A stretch of DNA of 16,710 bases from Simkania negevensis (lineage in GTDB: Bacteria; Chlamydiota; Chlamydiia; Chlamydiales; JAFITR01). This document shows, in pieces, positions 6,331-14,140 of the stretch. Position 1 is the stretch's first letter. Every line of letters begins with the position of its first letter. The position numbers and the translations under genes are program-made. The notes beneath the pieces are model-generated. The model had not been told where the DNA came from. It was given only the letters and a program-made list of their open reading frames with translations, and made no database searches. The DNA lies in contig JAFITR010000015.1 in assembly GCA_017116025.1 (NCBI GenBank), positions 1 to 16,710 on the forward strand, read 5' to 3'.

Positions 6331-7191
6331 ATGCTTGTAGGATTTTATACGGGTGTATCGGGTGCATATTACAACGAGCAGAAGCTTGCTGTTACGTCGA
6401 ACAACCTTGCCAATGCGAACACTACGGCGTTCAAGCGCAACGTGATGGTATTTCGCACGCGTCTGGAGGAGGATGATACCTGGCGGATTGATCCATCGGT
6501 TAAGAAACGTCTGCCTTCGTTTTACGGAGTGGAGCGAGAAGGGGTGTTTCAGGATATGGGGGCGAAGGGTCCGATGGTGTCCACTGGCAATCCGATGGAC
6601 CTGTCGATCAACACAAATTTAGAGAATGCCTTTTTCAAAGTAAAGAGGGATGTGAACGACCCTACGATCTCCTGGACACGCAACGGGAGCTTGGGGATAG
6701 GGCTGTTGAACCCTTCCAACCCCGACTCACCTTCAATACTCACGGCAGCAGGGAGCATTATTTTAGGTGATAACGACCAGCCGATCGAGATCGATCCTTT
6801 GGCAGGTGAGCTCAACATAACTCCCGAAGGGATCGTCCAGCAAGGGAAGCTCGTTATCGGCACTCTGCCTCTCTATCGCTTCGACAAGAGCCAAAACCCT
6901 CTGATCAAACAAAATTCAAATCTACAGTCACTGATGCGTCTAGGGAATTCCCTTTATCAAGTACCGCCAGAGCTTGCCAGAGAGTTCAATCCGGAGCGCA
7001 TTGTTCCTGGCGAAGGTGGTGTTACCCATCTTGTCACTCAAGGTGCACAAGAGGGGTCAAACGTCAAGGTGATCAACGAGATGATCAGCTTGATCAACGT
7101 TTCTAAAGCAGCAACATCGAACGTACAAGCGATGAGGCTGCAAGTTACTGGGCTGCAAAAACTATTTCAAATCGTGCGTCAAGGCGCATAG
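6331..7191 (+). CDS. flgF: Flagellar basal-body rod protein FlgF-like
   Basis: A 286-residue rod/hook-family protein, probably the proximal rod subunit FlgF. The N-terminal rod signature is at residues 24-36 (SNNLANANTTAFK), and the C-terminal assembly helix pair runs from about 242 to the end (GSNVKVINEMISLINVSKA). It is secreted through the flagellar export apparatus without a cleaved signal. The start ATG has GGAG 7 nt upstream; another ATG 5 nt earlier is out of frame. I call it FlgF rather than a second FlgG because it precedes a textbook flgG, lacks the FlgG-specific segment after the N-terminal helix, and has a divergent middle. It is somewhat longer than the usual 250 residues, the extra length lying in the central domain. 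First gene of the operon, 14 bp before flgG, directly behind the sigma-54 promoter. Confidence 0.85.
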   Translation: MLVGFYTGVSGAYYNEQKLAVTSNNLANANTTAFKRNVMVFRTRLEEDDTWRIDPSVKKRLPSFYGVEREGVFQDMGAKGPMVSTGNPMDLSINTNLENAFFKVKRDVNDPTISWTRNGSLGIGLLNPSNPDSPSILTAAGSIILGDNDQPIEIDPLAGELNITPEGIVQQGKLVIGTLPLYRFDKSQNPLIKQNSNLQSLMRLGNSLYQVPPELAREFNPERIVPGEGGVTHLVTQGAQEGSNVKVINEMISLINVSKAATSNVQAMRLQVTGLQKLFQIVRQGA

Positions 7192-7205
7192 TCAAGGAGG
7201 ATGAG

Positions 7206-7991
7206 ATGATCAGAGCGTTATGGACAGCGGCAACGGGCATGAACGCCCAGATGACGAACATCGATGTGATTTCGAACAACCTTGCCAACGTCAATACCAC
7301 GGGCTTTAAAAAGAGCAGAGCGGGCTTTCAGGACCTGCTTTACCAGACGCTAAAGGCTGCGGGTGAATCGACGGGTCCCGACACTCAACACCCTGTAGGC
7401 CAGCAGGTCGGTGTGGGGTCTAAACTCGCTGCTATTACGAAGGAGTTTACAGACGGCTCTTTGACGCGTACAGACCGCGACCTCGATATTGCCATAGCGG
7501 GCAAGGGTTTCATTCCTATCACGGGAGCTGACGGTGAGACGTACTATACACGCGACGGCGCTTTTAACCTTTCCAATGCGGGGGAGATCGTCACATCAGA
7601 GGGCTACGTTCTACAAAACCTAGGAACAGTGCCTTCCAATGCACGTGCTGTCAACTTCAGTCCGACAGGGCAGGTGGCCTACATAGATGAAACAGGAACA
7701 GAAAACACCCTTGGACAGCTACAGCTGGCACTCTTTGTCAACCCTGCAGGATTATCCGCCCGCGGAGGCAACCTCTACCAAATATCCCCTGCTTCAGGTG
7801 AGGCCATTTTCGCTGATCCAGGCTTTATAGGAGCGGGAACGATCCAACAGCGGTTTTTGGAAAATTCCAACGTCTCTATCGTCCAAGAAATGGTGAACCT
7901 CATTACTTCTCAAAGGGCGTATGAGATCAACTCTAAGGCGATAAAGACAGCCGACGAGATGTTAGCAACAGCGAACCAGATCGCAAGGTAA
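7206..7991 (+). CDS. flgG: Flagellar distal rod protein FlgG
   Basis: A 261-residue protein of normal FlgG length. The rod signature SNNLANVNTTGFKK (residues 23-36) is followed by the FlgG-specific stretch YQTLKAAGESTGPDTQHP and QVGVGSKLAAI (about 47-77), which stiffens the rod relative to the hook. The central domain follows, with GKGFIPI and YYTRDGAF motifs at about 98-117. The C-terminal helix (from about 221: SNVSIVQEMVNLITSQRAYE) closes the fold. FlgG builds the distal rod that crosses the periplasm and is surrounded by the P- and L-rings encoded just downstream. GGAGG precedes the start at normal spacing. Confidence 0.97.
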   Translation: MIRALWTAATGMNAQMTNIDVISNNLANVNTTGFKKSRAGFQDLLYQTLKAAGESTGPDTQHPVGQQVGVGSKLAAITKEFTDGSLTRTDRDLDIAIAGKGFIPITGADGETYYTRDGAFNLSNAGEIVTSEGYVLQNLGTVPSNARAVNFSPTGQVAYIDETGTENTLGQLQLALFVNPAGLSARGGNLYQISPASGEAIFADPGFIGAGTIQQRFLENSNVSIVQEMVNLITSQRAYEINSKAIKTADEMLATANQIAR

Positions 7992-8018
7992 CGGTTTAAA
8001 TTAGGAGATATAGCCAAG

Positions 8019-8987
8019 ATGCATTGGACAGCAAAAGCGTTTATTTTTTTCTGTACGACGTGTTGGATAGGCGGCATCAGCGCAGCACCTGCTGCCCAGG
8101 TACGTCTCATTGACACGATTGCTGTCGAAGCACCTACTGTTCACCTTAGAGATATCGCCAACATAGAGACATTCGATCTCATTCTGCGAGACAAGCTGGA
8201 GAAGGTCAAAGTCGCCGATGCTCCTAATCTGGGCGTTCCACGTAGCGTCTCGGCCTATAAGATCCGCTCATTGATCGAACAACAGGGTTTGTCCAACATT
8301 GAGATCCTCGGTAACCAGTCGATCATCGAAACAGAAACGCGCACGGTCAACAGCGAAGAGATCAGGACGATCGTGCTCAATTGGGTCAAAGAGCAGTTTA
8401 CTGCAGAAGGGATCGAAGCAGAAGCGTCTATAGAGAAAAGTGTCCGCAGGTGGGAAATTCCTGCCGGGGCAGAAGTTACTTTTTCCATCAACACTGGCAG
8501 GTCACAGCTTGTAGGGTCGTTGAGAGTAGGGGTGGAAGCTCGTATCAAAGAGCGAGTGATGACAACGACACACGTACGTCTCAACATCGCACTTTTTAGA
8601 GAGGTCATTGTCGCTACCAGGCCCATCTTGCGTGGAGAAAAGATTGATGCCGCTAGTGTTGAGCTACGCCGTTCAGAGGTCACACGCTCAAATGGCATGG
8701 AACTTGTTAACCTCTCTTCTGCGATAGAGATGGAAGCGAAGAGAAACTTCCGGGTAGGTGACCTTATCCAAGCACGCGATATCGAACCACCCATCATGAT
8801 CGAACGCGGCTCGTTCAACAGGATTATAATCGTCAATGGCTCAATCAAGATGAGCATCATAGGAGCAAAGGCTCTTGAACCAGGAAGAAAAGGGGAGATG
8901 ATCCTTTTCAAAAACCCGGTGAATCGCAGGGAGACCCTACATGCCCGTGTCATTGGAGAAGGGGTTGCAATGCTGAAGATTCGCTAG
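8019..8987 (+). CDS. flgA: P-ring assembly chaperone FlgA
   Basis: A 322-residue periplasmic protein with a signal peptide at 1-22 (hydrophobic core FIFFCTTCWIGG, cleavage near SAA). FlgA assists polymerisation of the P-ring protein FlgI around the rod. The C-terminal half (from about 190) holds the SAF-type domain: IVATRPILRGEKIDAASVEL, then NFRVGDLIQARDIEPP, then the FlgA ending with G-SIKMSIIGAKALEPGRKGE and the terminal HARVIGEG. It is longer than enterobacterial FlgA (about 220), through an N-terminal region of the kind found in long FlgA proteins. It lies 27 bp after flgG; AGGAG is 11 nt before the ATG. Confidence 0.9.
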   Translation: MHWTAKAFIFFCTTCWIGGISAAPAAQVRLIDTIAVEAPTVHLRDIANIETFDLILRDKLEKVKVADAPNLGVPRSVSAYKIRSLIEQQGLSNIEILGNQSIIETETRTVNSEEIRTIVLNWVKEQFTAEGIEAEASIEKSVRRWEIPAGAEVTFSINTGRSQLVGSLRVGVEARIKERVMTTTHVRLNIALFREVIVATRPILRGEKIDAASVELRRSEVTRSNGMELVNLSSAIEMEAKRNFRVGDLIQARDIEPPIMIERGSFNRIIIVNGSIKMSIIGAKALEPGRKGEMILFKNPVNRRETLHARVIGEGVAMLKIR

Positions 8988-9037
8988 CAGAAATAACCAC
9001 TAAGGTCAGCGGTGATTTATAACAAAAGGTGTCCACA

Positions 9038-9664
9038 ATGAAAGGAATCAAAGCGATCGCTCTCGGGATTGCTCTCTCTCTATCTTTTGCTGCAGTAGAA
9101 GCAAGCTACGGAGGGCGTCTCTATCAGATAGAAACCTCCCCTTTTGCTGCTAATGTAGCACATAAGGTCGGCGACTTGCTGACCATCGTCGTTAACGAAC
9201 AAGTATCTACAACGAACACAGGGAAGAACGACATCACAAAACAAGACGAACTAACGTGGACAATAAAGAAGCTCTTCTTTCCCCACTTCAAGATCAAGAA
9301 TGGTTTTGACGATACCATGGGAACTGGAACAACACCCGGCGTGGGGTTCGATTCGAAAGACAAGTTTAGCTCATCTGCCTCCATCGCTTCCGACCACACC
9401 TTCCAGACCAAGCTCCAGGTACGGATCACGGAAAAAGTTTCTGACGACCTTTTCGTTATACGAGGAGGGCGCCATGTCAACATCAATGGAAAGAAAAAAG
9501 AGCTCTTTATCAGCGGCACGATACGCAAAACGGACATCGATGATGACAACACCATTGACTCGAGCCTGATCGCCGACGCCTTTGTCGAAATCGATGACGA
9601 AGTGATCGTACGCGATCTTGAGCCAGGCTGGTTTTCTAAAATCTTAAGATCCATCTTCTTTTAG
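9038..9664 (+). CDS. flgH: Flagellar L-ring protein FlgH (no lipobox)
   Basis: A 208-residue protein forming the outer-membrane L-ring bushing. The FlgH core is clear: HKVGDLLTIVVNEQVSTTN after the signal peptide, the VRITEKVSDDLFVIRGGRHVNING segment (about 128-151), and the tail ELFISGTIRKTDIDDDNTIDSSLIADAFVEI with W-F-S-K-ILRSIFF. The N terminus is a signal peptide (ALGIALSLSFAAVEA) whose end lacks the cysteine of a lipobox, whereas enterobacterial FlgH is a lipoprotein. I chose the ATG at 9038 with AAGG 8 nt upstream; a GTG three codons earlier is less likely. The 50-bp gap from flgA shows no clear promoter. Confidence 0.92.
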   Translation: MKGIKAIALGIALSLSFAAVEASYGGRLYQIETSPFAANVAHKVGDLLTIVVNEQVSTTNTGKNDITKQDELTWTIKKLFFPHFKIKNGFDDTMGTGTTPGVGFDSKDKFSSSASIASDHTFQTKLQVRITEKVSDDLFVIRGGRHVNINGKKKELFISGTIRKTDIDDDNTIDSSLIADAFVEIDDEVIVRDLEPGWFSKILRSIFF

Positions 9665-9678
9665 CACGGAGGCGAACG

Positions 9679-10908
9679 ATGACAACAGGAAGATTTTTAC
9701 AAGTAACAATAGCCGTGCTATTGCTCACCCCTCTCTCAGTGAATGGTGAAGGACCACTTGCATCCCTCCTTTCTCAAGAAAATGTGGTGCAGTACAACGA
9801 GATGATGAAGGGATTCATTGGAAGGCCTGCCCCTGGGCGTAAGGTGAAAATCCGCAATCTGGTCGATGTCGTCGGCGAAGAAAGCGTCAAGCTGACAGGC
9901 TTTGGCGTCGTCAGCGGCCTCAACAGGACGGGTGACTCCTCACCAGCGGCAAAAAAACTGCTGCTTAAAGTGGCAGAGAACCAAGGCATTCGCATCGCAG
10001 ATAAAGAGTTAAAAGAGAAGAACGTCGCTCTTGTCTCTATCTCAGCAGAAGTGAGTCCACACGATAGGCGCTTTGACGTCGCTGTCAAGTCGATCGGTGA
10101 TGCCAAATCGCTGCAGAACGGTTTTTTAGAAGGATCGTCGTTAAGTCCTTTGGGGAGTGACGAGGTGTATGCTGTCGCCTCAGGAGCGCTTGCCCTGGGA
10201 GCGCGCTATTTTGAAGCACAATCAGCACCCGGCGCTATTGGAGGGCCTGCCTCAGTCACCATCGGCCATCCAACAATGGGCTATGTTCTTGACGGGGGAG
10301 AGCTAACACGCGAAATCCCTACAGAACGCATCAACAACGGAGAGATAACCTTCTTTATCAAATACCCCGACAACCGCACGGCGACCAACATCTCCGGGGC
10401 TATCAACAGATACATGGACCGCTTTGACATCCATGCTATCCCTATCAATGCGTCAACGGTGAAGCTACGCGTATCCGCCGTCTTTGAACAAGAACCAGGC
10501 CTAGTCACCAACCTCATCGCTGATATCGGCGCTCTACCGGTAAACATTTCCAATCGCGCAATCATCACCATCGACCAAGGTTCTGGTACCATCGCGATGA
10601 CAGAAGGGGTGAAGATGTCTCCAGGCTCCATCGCCGTAGCAGGGCTTACCGTTACCGTTTCTTCCGACATCACCCCAGTATTACGCCAAGGGCTGTTTGA
10701 AGGAGAGACAAGCTTCATCGACCAACCCAAGCTGGAAGTAGCAGAAGACAAAGCAAGCTTCCTCTCTGTACCAGCAGGAACAGACTTGAGAAAGGTACAA
10801 GAGACGCTTAACGCACTCAAACTTACGCCTACCAGCATCATCAGCGTCTTCACCGCTATGCACAAAGCGGGAATGATCCAGGCAGATATCATCATCATCC
10901 CACGATAG
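9679..10908 (+). CDS. flgI: Flagellar P-ring protein FlgI
   Basis: A 409-residue periplasmic protein that polymerises into the P-ring around the rod at the peptidoglycan layer. Signal peptide at 1-23. The FlgI core begins at about residue 53 (VKIRNLVDVVG) and includes LTGFGVVSGLNRTGDSS, then PLGSDEVYAVASGALALG, and the conserved end VQETLNALKLTPTSIISVF with AGMIQADIIIIPR. There are about 30 residues between the signal peptide and the core (ASLLSQENVVQYNEMMKGF) that enterobacterial FlgI lacks, and this accounts for much of the extra length over the usual 365. GGAGG sits 7 nt before the ATG and the gene is 14 bp after flgH. Confidence 0.96.
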   Translation: MTTGRFLQVTIAVLLLTPLSVNGEGPLASLLSQENVVQYNEMMKGFIGRPAPGRKVKIRNLVDVVGEESVKLTGFGVVSGLNRTGDSSPAAKKLLLKVAENQGIRIADKELKEKNVALVSISAEVSPHDRRFDVAVKSIGDAKSLQNGFLEGSSLSPLGSDEVYAVASGALALGARYFEAQSAPGAIGGPASVTIGHPTMGYVLDGGELTREIPTERINNGEITFFIKYPDNRTATNISGAINRYMDRFDIHAIPINASTVKLRVSAVFEQEPGLVTNLIADIGALPVNISNRAIITIDQGSGTIAMTEGVKMSPGSIAVAGLTVTVSSDITPVLRQGLFEGETSFIDQPKLEVAEDKASFLSVPAGTDLRKVQETLNALKLTPTSIISVFTAMHKAGMIQADIIIIPR

Positions 10909-10918
10909 GAGACCAAAG

Positions 10919-11272
10919 ATGGACATATCCTTTGCCATGCCAGCTGCCCAACAGCCGATAAAAAGCTACTACGTCGGCGGCACATTGGACGCCAAAGAAG
11001 CAGCAGACCCGAAGAAAGTAGGCGCACTGTTCGAAGCAATCCTCTATCGCATACTCTTTAAAGAGGCGCGTAACTCCTCTCTAGACGATGGCTTATTCGA
11101 TAGCATGGCAAGCAAGCAGTACAAAGAGATGATGGACGACGAGATGGCCAACGTCATGGGACAAAAAGGATACCTCGGTATCGCCAGTATCCTCGAAAAA
11201 GAAGAGGCAAGTCTGGGGAAGGATAATGGCACGCAACATGCAGTGCCGCTCCTAGGACTCTTGAAAGAATGA
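10919..11272 (+). CDS. flgJ: FlgJ-type rod-binding protein, single domain
   Basis: A 117-residue protein equal to the N-terminal rod-binding domain of FlgJ: GALFEAILYRILFKEARNS (about 35-53), then LFDSMASKQYKEMMDDEMANVM and GYLGIASIL. This domain caps the growing rod. The C-terminal muramidase domain of enterobacterial FlgJ is absent, as in many other phyla, so peptidoglycan opening would need another enzyme or be unnecessary. The ribosome site AGGAGA overlaps the stop codon of flgI; the gap is 10 bp. The 3' end contains a sigma-54-like match. Confidence 0.88.
   Translation: MDISFAMPAAQQPIKSYYVGGTLDAKEAADPKKVGALFEAILYRILFKEARNSSLDDGLFDSMASKQYKEMMDDEMANVMGQKGYLGIASILEKEEASLGKDNGTQHAVPLLGLLKE
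11227..11242 (+). promoter_or_regulatory. Possible internal sigma-54 promoter for flgN-flgK-flgL-fliW
   Basis: TGGCACGCAACATGCA matches TGGCACG-N4-TTGCW at 11 of 12 positions (A for T at the first T of TTGC), with correct GG-to-GC spacing. It lies inside the last codons of flgJ, before the largest gap of the operon, and points toward flgN. Transcription would start near 11253, giving a leader of about 105 nt. It could be a chance match in coding DNA. Confidence 0.45.
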
Positions 11273-11314
11273 GCCAGCCGAAGGCCGTGCAGAGAGCTAT
11301 AGCCTAAACAAAAT

Positions 11315-11331
11315 ATGCTCTGAAGGAGCAT
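11315..11331. repeat. Hairpin in the flgJ-flgN gap
   Basis: ATGCTC (11315-11320) and GAGCAT (11326-11331) enclose a 5-nt TGAAG loop, a perfect 6-bp stem. No T run follows, so it is not a standard terminator. The loop side carries AAGGAG, but the nearest ATG is too close and out of frame with flgN. It may tune mRNA stability or translation between the rod/ring and hook-junction halves of the operon. Confidence 0.45.
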
Positions 11332-11357
11332 GCAACACACTGAAAGGGGAAGAGAAG

Positions 11358-11876
11358 ATGGAGAAAGCAGAAAAAGAACTCCTCAACCTATTCAACTGCG
11401 AAGAGATGCTGTTGCGCAAGTTCTTTGATAACGTTTGCGAAGAGCAACAAGCAATCATGCACAGCGATATCGAGGCCGTAAGAAAAACTGTAAAAGAACG
11501 AGAACCGCTAATGTACAAAGTCACTGTGGTAAAAGAGAGGCGCGTAGAACTCGTCCACAGACTTCTAAAACAACTGGGTATCGACACCGATAAAGAAGAG
11601 CTGTTCAAAAATAACGCTCTTACCAATGCCCTTATAGAAAAGGGAGAAGGGGGAGAGAACGAAATCCTCTCCTGCCGAGACAAAGTTGTTTTCCTTTTGG
11701 AAAAGATCCAGACCCAAGCCGAACGCAACCAGTACCTTCTCAAAGCTAAAATTGGACAGACAAAAGAACTCGTCGCTGAACTATGCAAAGGTGAACAATA
11801 CCCAACCTACACAGGGTCAGGGAGTGTGCAGACGCAGAAGAAGAAAACGATAACAGTGATCAATCACGAGGTATAA
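11358..11876 (+). CDS. flgN: FlgN-type chaperone for hook-junction proteins
   Basis: A 172-residue cytoplasmic, all-helical protein matching the FlgN pattern: paired long helices (EKELLNLFNCEEMLLRKFFD and VCEEQQAIMHSDIEAVRKTV), a helix rich in E/R near VVKERRVELVHRLLKQ, a final N-x-x-LL helix (NQYLLKAKIGQTKELV), and a flexible tail with the TYTGSG motif typical of FlgN-like chaperones. FlgN holds FlgK and FlgL soluble and delivers them to the export gate, and here it sits 4 bp before flgK. Sequence identity in this family is low, so the call rests on helical pattern, length and position. Confidence 0.82.
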   Translation: MEKAEKELLNLFNCEEMLLRKFFDNVCEEQQAIMHSDIEAVRKTVKEREPLMYKVTVVKERRVELVHRLLKQLGIDTDKEELFKNNALTNALIEKGEGGENEILSCRDKVVFLLEKIQTQAERNQYLLKAKIGQTKELVAELCKGEQYPTYTGSGSVQTQKKKTITVINHEV

Positions 11877-11880
11877 GGAC

Positions 11881-14112
11881 ATGCCAGGGATTTTTGACGG
11901 GATGCGCATAAGCCGTAGCGGCATCCTAGCAACAAGGAAACAGCTTGAGGTCACTAGTAACAACATTGCTAATGCCGCCAATGAAGACTATACACGCCAA
12001 AAAGCCGTCGTCAGCGGCCTAGGATCAATATGGGATGGATCAAGCTTCGTCGGACAAGGTGTCGAGGTAGAAAAGATTCTACGTATCAGAGACCTCCTCC
12101 TCGACGAGCAGCTACGTAATACCTCGTCGGCAAGTGGGAAATTCTCCATCAAAACAAAATGGCTAGAAAGAATCCAATCCATCTATAACGAACCTTCAGA
12201 TTCCGGTATTAATAATGCACTGTCAGATTTTTGGGAAGCATGGTCTGAGCTTGCCGTCGGCCCTGACAGTATCGCCACGCGTTCCAACGTCCTCTCACGC
12301 GCAAACAACCTTGCCGATCTCATCAACGACACCAAAGGACGCCTTGACAACTTCCTCAACGACCTCGACCAAGCAATCTCTATCGAGCTCAACGAGCTCA
12401 ACGCCATGACAAAAGAGTTTGCCCAGCTCAACCAGGAGATTTTTATCCTCGAAGCAGGGAGGATGGCGCAAGCCAATGACCTACGCGACACACGCGATGC
12501 CCTCTTAGACGACATCACAGAGAAAATCAACGTCACCTATTCCGATGCAAAGAATGGGATGGTCAACCTCTTCGTCGGCCAGGAGCCGGTGGTATACGAA
12601 GACTCGCCACAAAAGCTTTTGTCTCGCAACGACCCTCTTGACACGAGCAAGCTTCAGCTCATCTGGGAATTTGGTGATAACAAAGTAGAAGCTACCGCCG
12701 GCTCCATTGCCGGCCTTCTCGATATCAGAGATATTGAAATCCTTGCCCAACAAAAAGACCTCGACGACTTCGCCACTCTCCTCCTTACTGAGGTGAATAA
12801 AGTATACGCTAATGGCGTTGCCTTAGACCCCCTTACTACACTCGAAAGTAACCTAGGCTACACTGCCTTCAAAGTCACCAGCCAAACCGAGACACTCACT
12901 ATCCTCAGTAGTGGATCAACCGGCTCTTTGCATCTCTCCTTCTACGACTCCTCAGACAACCTCATCGCTGCACAAGGTGTCGTCGTCGACAGCAACGACT
13001 CCCTCTTCGACATCAAAGAAAAACTCAACAGCATCATCGGACTGCGCGCTTCGCTGCTCTCCGACTTGACAAACGATGGCAAGCTGCAACTCGAAGTCGA
13101 CACAGCAGCATCAGCACTCTCAAACGTCGCCTCTTTCGCCATCAGCAACAACACAGGAGGCTATGACACCAGCGGATTCCTCGACTTCGTAGGGCTCAAC
13201 GCTACGGCAAAGAGCCAAAACAGCGCACTAGCAGCACCCACCCTCACCGGCTCCTTAACCATCGACCAAATACAACAAAAACTTGAAGTAGCAAGCTCTG
13301 CCATAGCCCTATCAACGGACCTCAATTTGTCAGGCAGCTTTACAATCAACGTCTTCGAGACGGTAACCGAATCAACAGGGAAAACCGACGGTATCCATAT
13401 CCAACAGCTCGTTGTCAACGTTAGCACCGACGATTCCATCAACGACATCATGGCAAAAATCAATGCCCGCACAACAAACTGGGGCATCAGCATCAGCGTC
13501 AACAGCAGTAGTCGGCTTGAGCTGACAAGCACCGCTACCACCGACACCGACGGCAACTTTGCCCTGCCCAGCACAGGGACAACAAACTTCACACGCTTAT
13601 CTTTTGCAAACACATACCAATACCCAGCAGTAGCTGCCGATACCTCGCCAACAACCTACAACGGCTTAGCAGACAACATGGACTTCTTCGCTACACTACA
13701 ATTTAACACTTTCTTCAGCGGAGCAAACGCCATCGATATCGCCGTAGACGCAAAAATCTCCACCCCCGCAAAACTGAACGCTGCACATAAGCTCGCCGAA
13801 AGTAATAACGGCATGGCTCTTGCTATGATCGACCTGCAATACAGCAACGTCTCCAGCAGTGGACAATTCACCCTCAACGAAACATACGAAAATATCATCG
13901 GAGAAATAGGGACAGGCGTACAGGAAGCAACAAAACTCGCAGAGAATGAACAGACCCTGCTAGACAACTTTGCCAGCGAAAGAGACAACATCTCCGGAGT
14001 CAATCTCGACGAAGAACTCGCACAAATGATCCTCTTCCAACGAGTCTTCGAATCCAATGCACGGATGTTCGCCACATTTGACCAAATGGTCCAAGAACTA
14101 TTGAAGTTATAA
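11881..14112 (+). CDS. flgK: Hook-filament junction protein FlgK, enlarged
   Basis: A 743-residue protein that forms the first junction layer between hook and filament. The N terminus has the FlgK signature (GILATRKQLEVTSNNIANA and NEDYTRQKAVV), followed by helices to about residue 300. The C terminus (NLDEELAQMILFQRVFESN to the end) is the matching coiled-coil partner. It is about 200 residues longer than Salmonella FlgK. The added central part holds two beta-rich units with the pattern of flagellin hook IN motifs, about residues 348-439 (SLFDIKEKLNSIIGLRASL) and 485-560 (SINDIMAKINARTTNWGIS). These would form surface domains on the junction. The ribosome site GAGG lies at the end of flgN. 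The gene is chaperoned by the preceding FlgN. Confidence 0.95.
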   Translation: MPGIFDGMRISRSGILATRKQLEVTSNNIANAANEDYTRQKAVVSGLGSIWDGSSFVGQGVEVEKILRIRDLLLDEQLRNTSSASGKFSIKTKWLERIQSIYNEPSDSGINNALSDFWEAWSELAVGPDSIATRSNVLSRANNLADLINDTKGRLDNFLNDLDQAISIELNELNAMTKEFAQLNQEIFILEAGRMAQANDLRDTRDALLDDITEKINVTYSDAKNGMVNLFVGQEPVVYEDSPQKLLSRNDPLDTSKLQLIWEFGDNKVEATAGSIAGLLDIRDIEILAQQKDLDDFATLLLTEVNKVYANGVALDPLTTLESNLGYTAFKVTSQTETLTILSSGSTGSLHLSFYDSSDNLIAAQGVVVDSNDSLFDIKEKLNSIIGLRASLLSDLTNDGKLQLEVDTAASALSNVASFAISNNTGGYDTSGFLDFVGLNATAKSQNSALAAPTLTGSLTIDQIQQKLEVASSAIALSTDLNLSGSFTINVFETVTESTGKTDGIHIQQLVVNVSTDDSINDIMAKINARTTNWGISISVNSSSRLELTSTATTDTDGNFALPSTGTTNFTRLSFANTYQYPAVAADTSPTTYNGLADNMDFFATLQFNTFFSGANAIDIAVDAKISTPAKLNAAHKLAESNNGMALAMIDLQYSNVSSSGQFTLNETYENIIGEIGTGVQEATKLAENEQTLLDNFASERDNISGVNLDEELAQMILFQRVFESNARMFATFDQMVQELLKL

Positions 14113-14140
14113 AAAGTATCAAGGATAGGATGCAGATATT

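Noticed and set aside
8255..8953. 232-codon open frame on the minus strand inside flgA
   Set aside because: Antisense to a clear FlgA coding region, Ser/Leu-rich with no domain; a shadow frame.
10954..10961. Exact GCCGATAA, the -10 element of sigma-28 promoters
   Set aside because: It lies in the flgJ coding sequence and there is no TAAA-type -35 at the proper distance upstream.
10281..11039. 252-codon open frame on the minus strand across flgI and flgJ
   Set aside because: It lies entirely opposite two well-recognised genes, has no ribosome site or recognisable protein pattern, and its residue make-up looks like a reversed reading of flgI.
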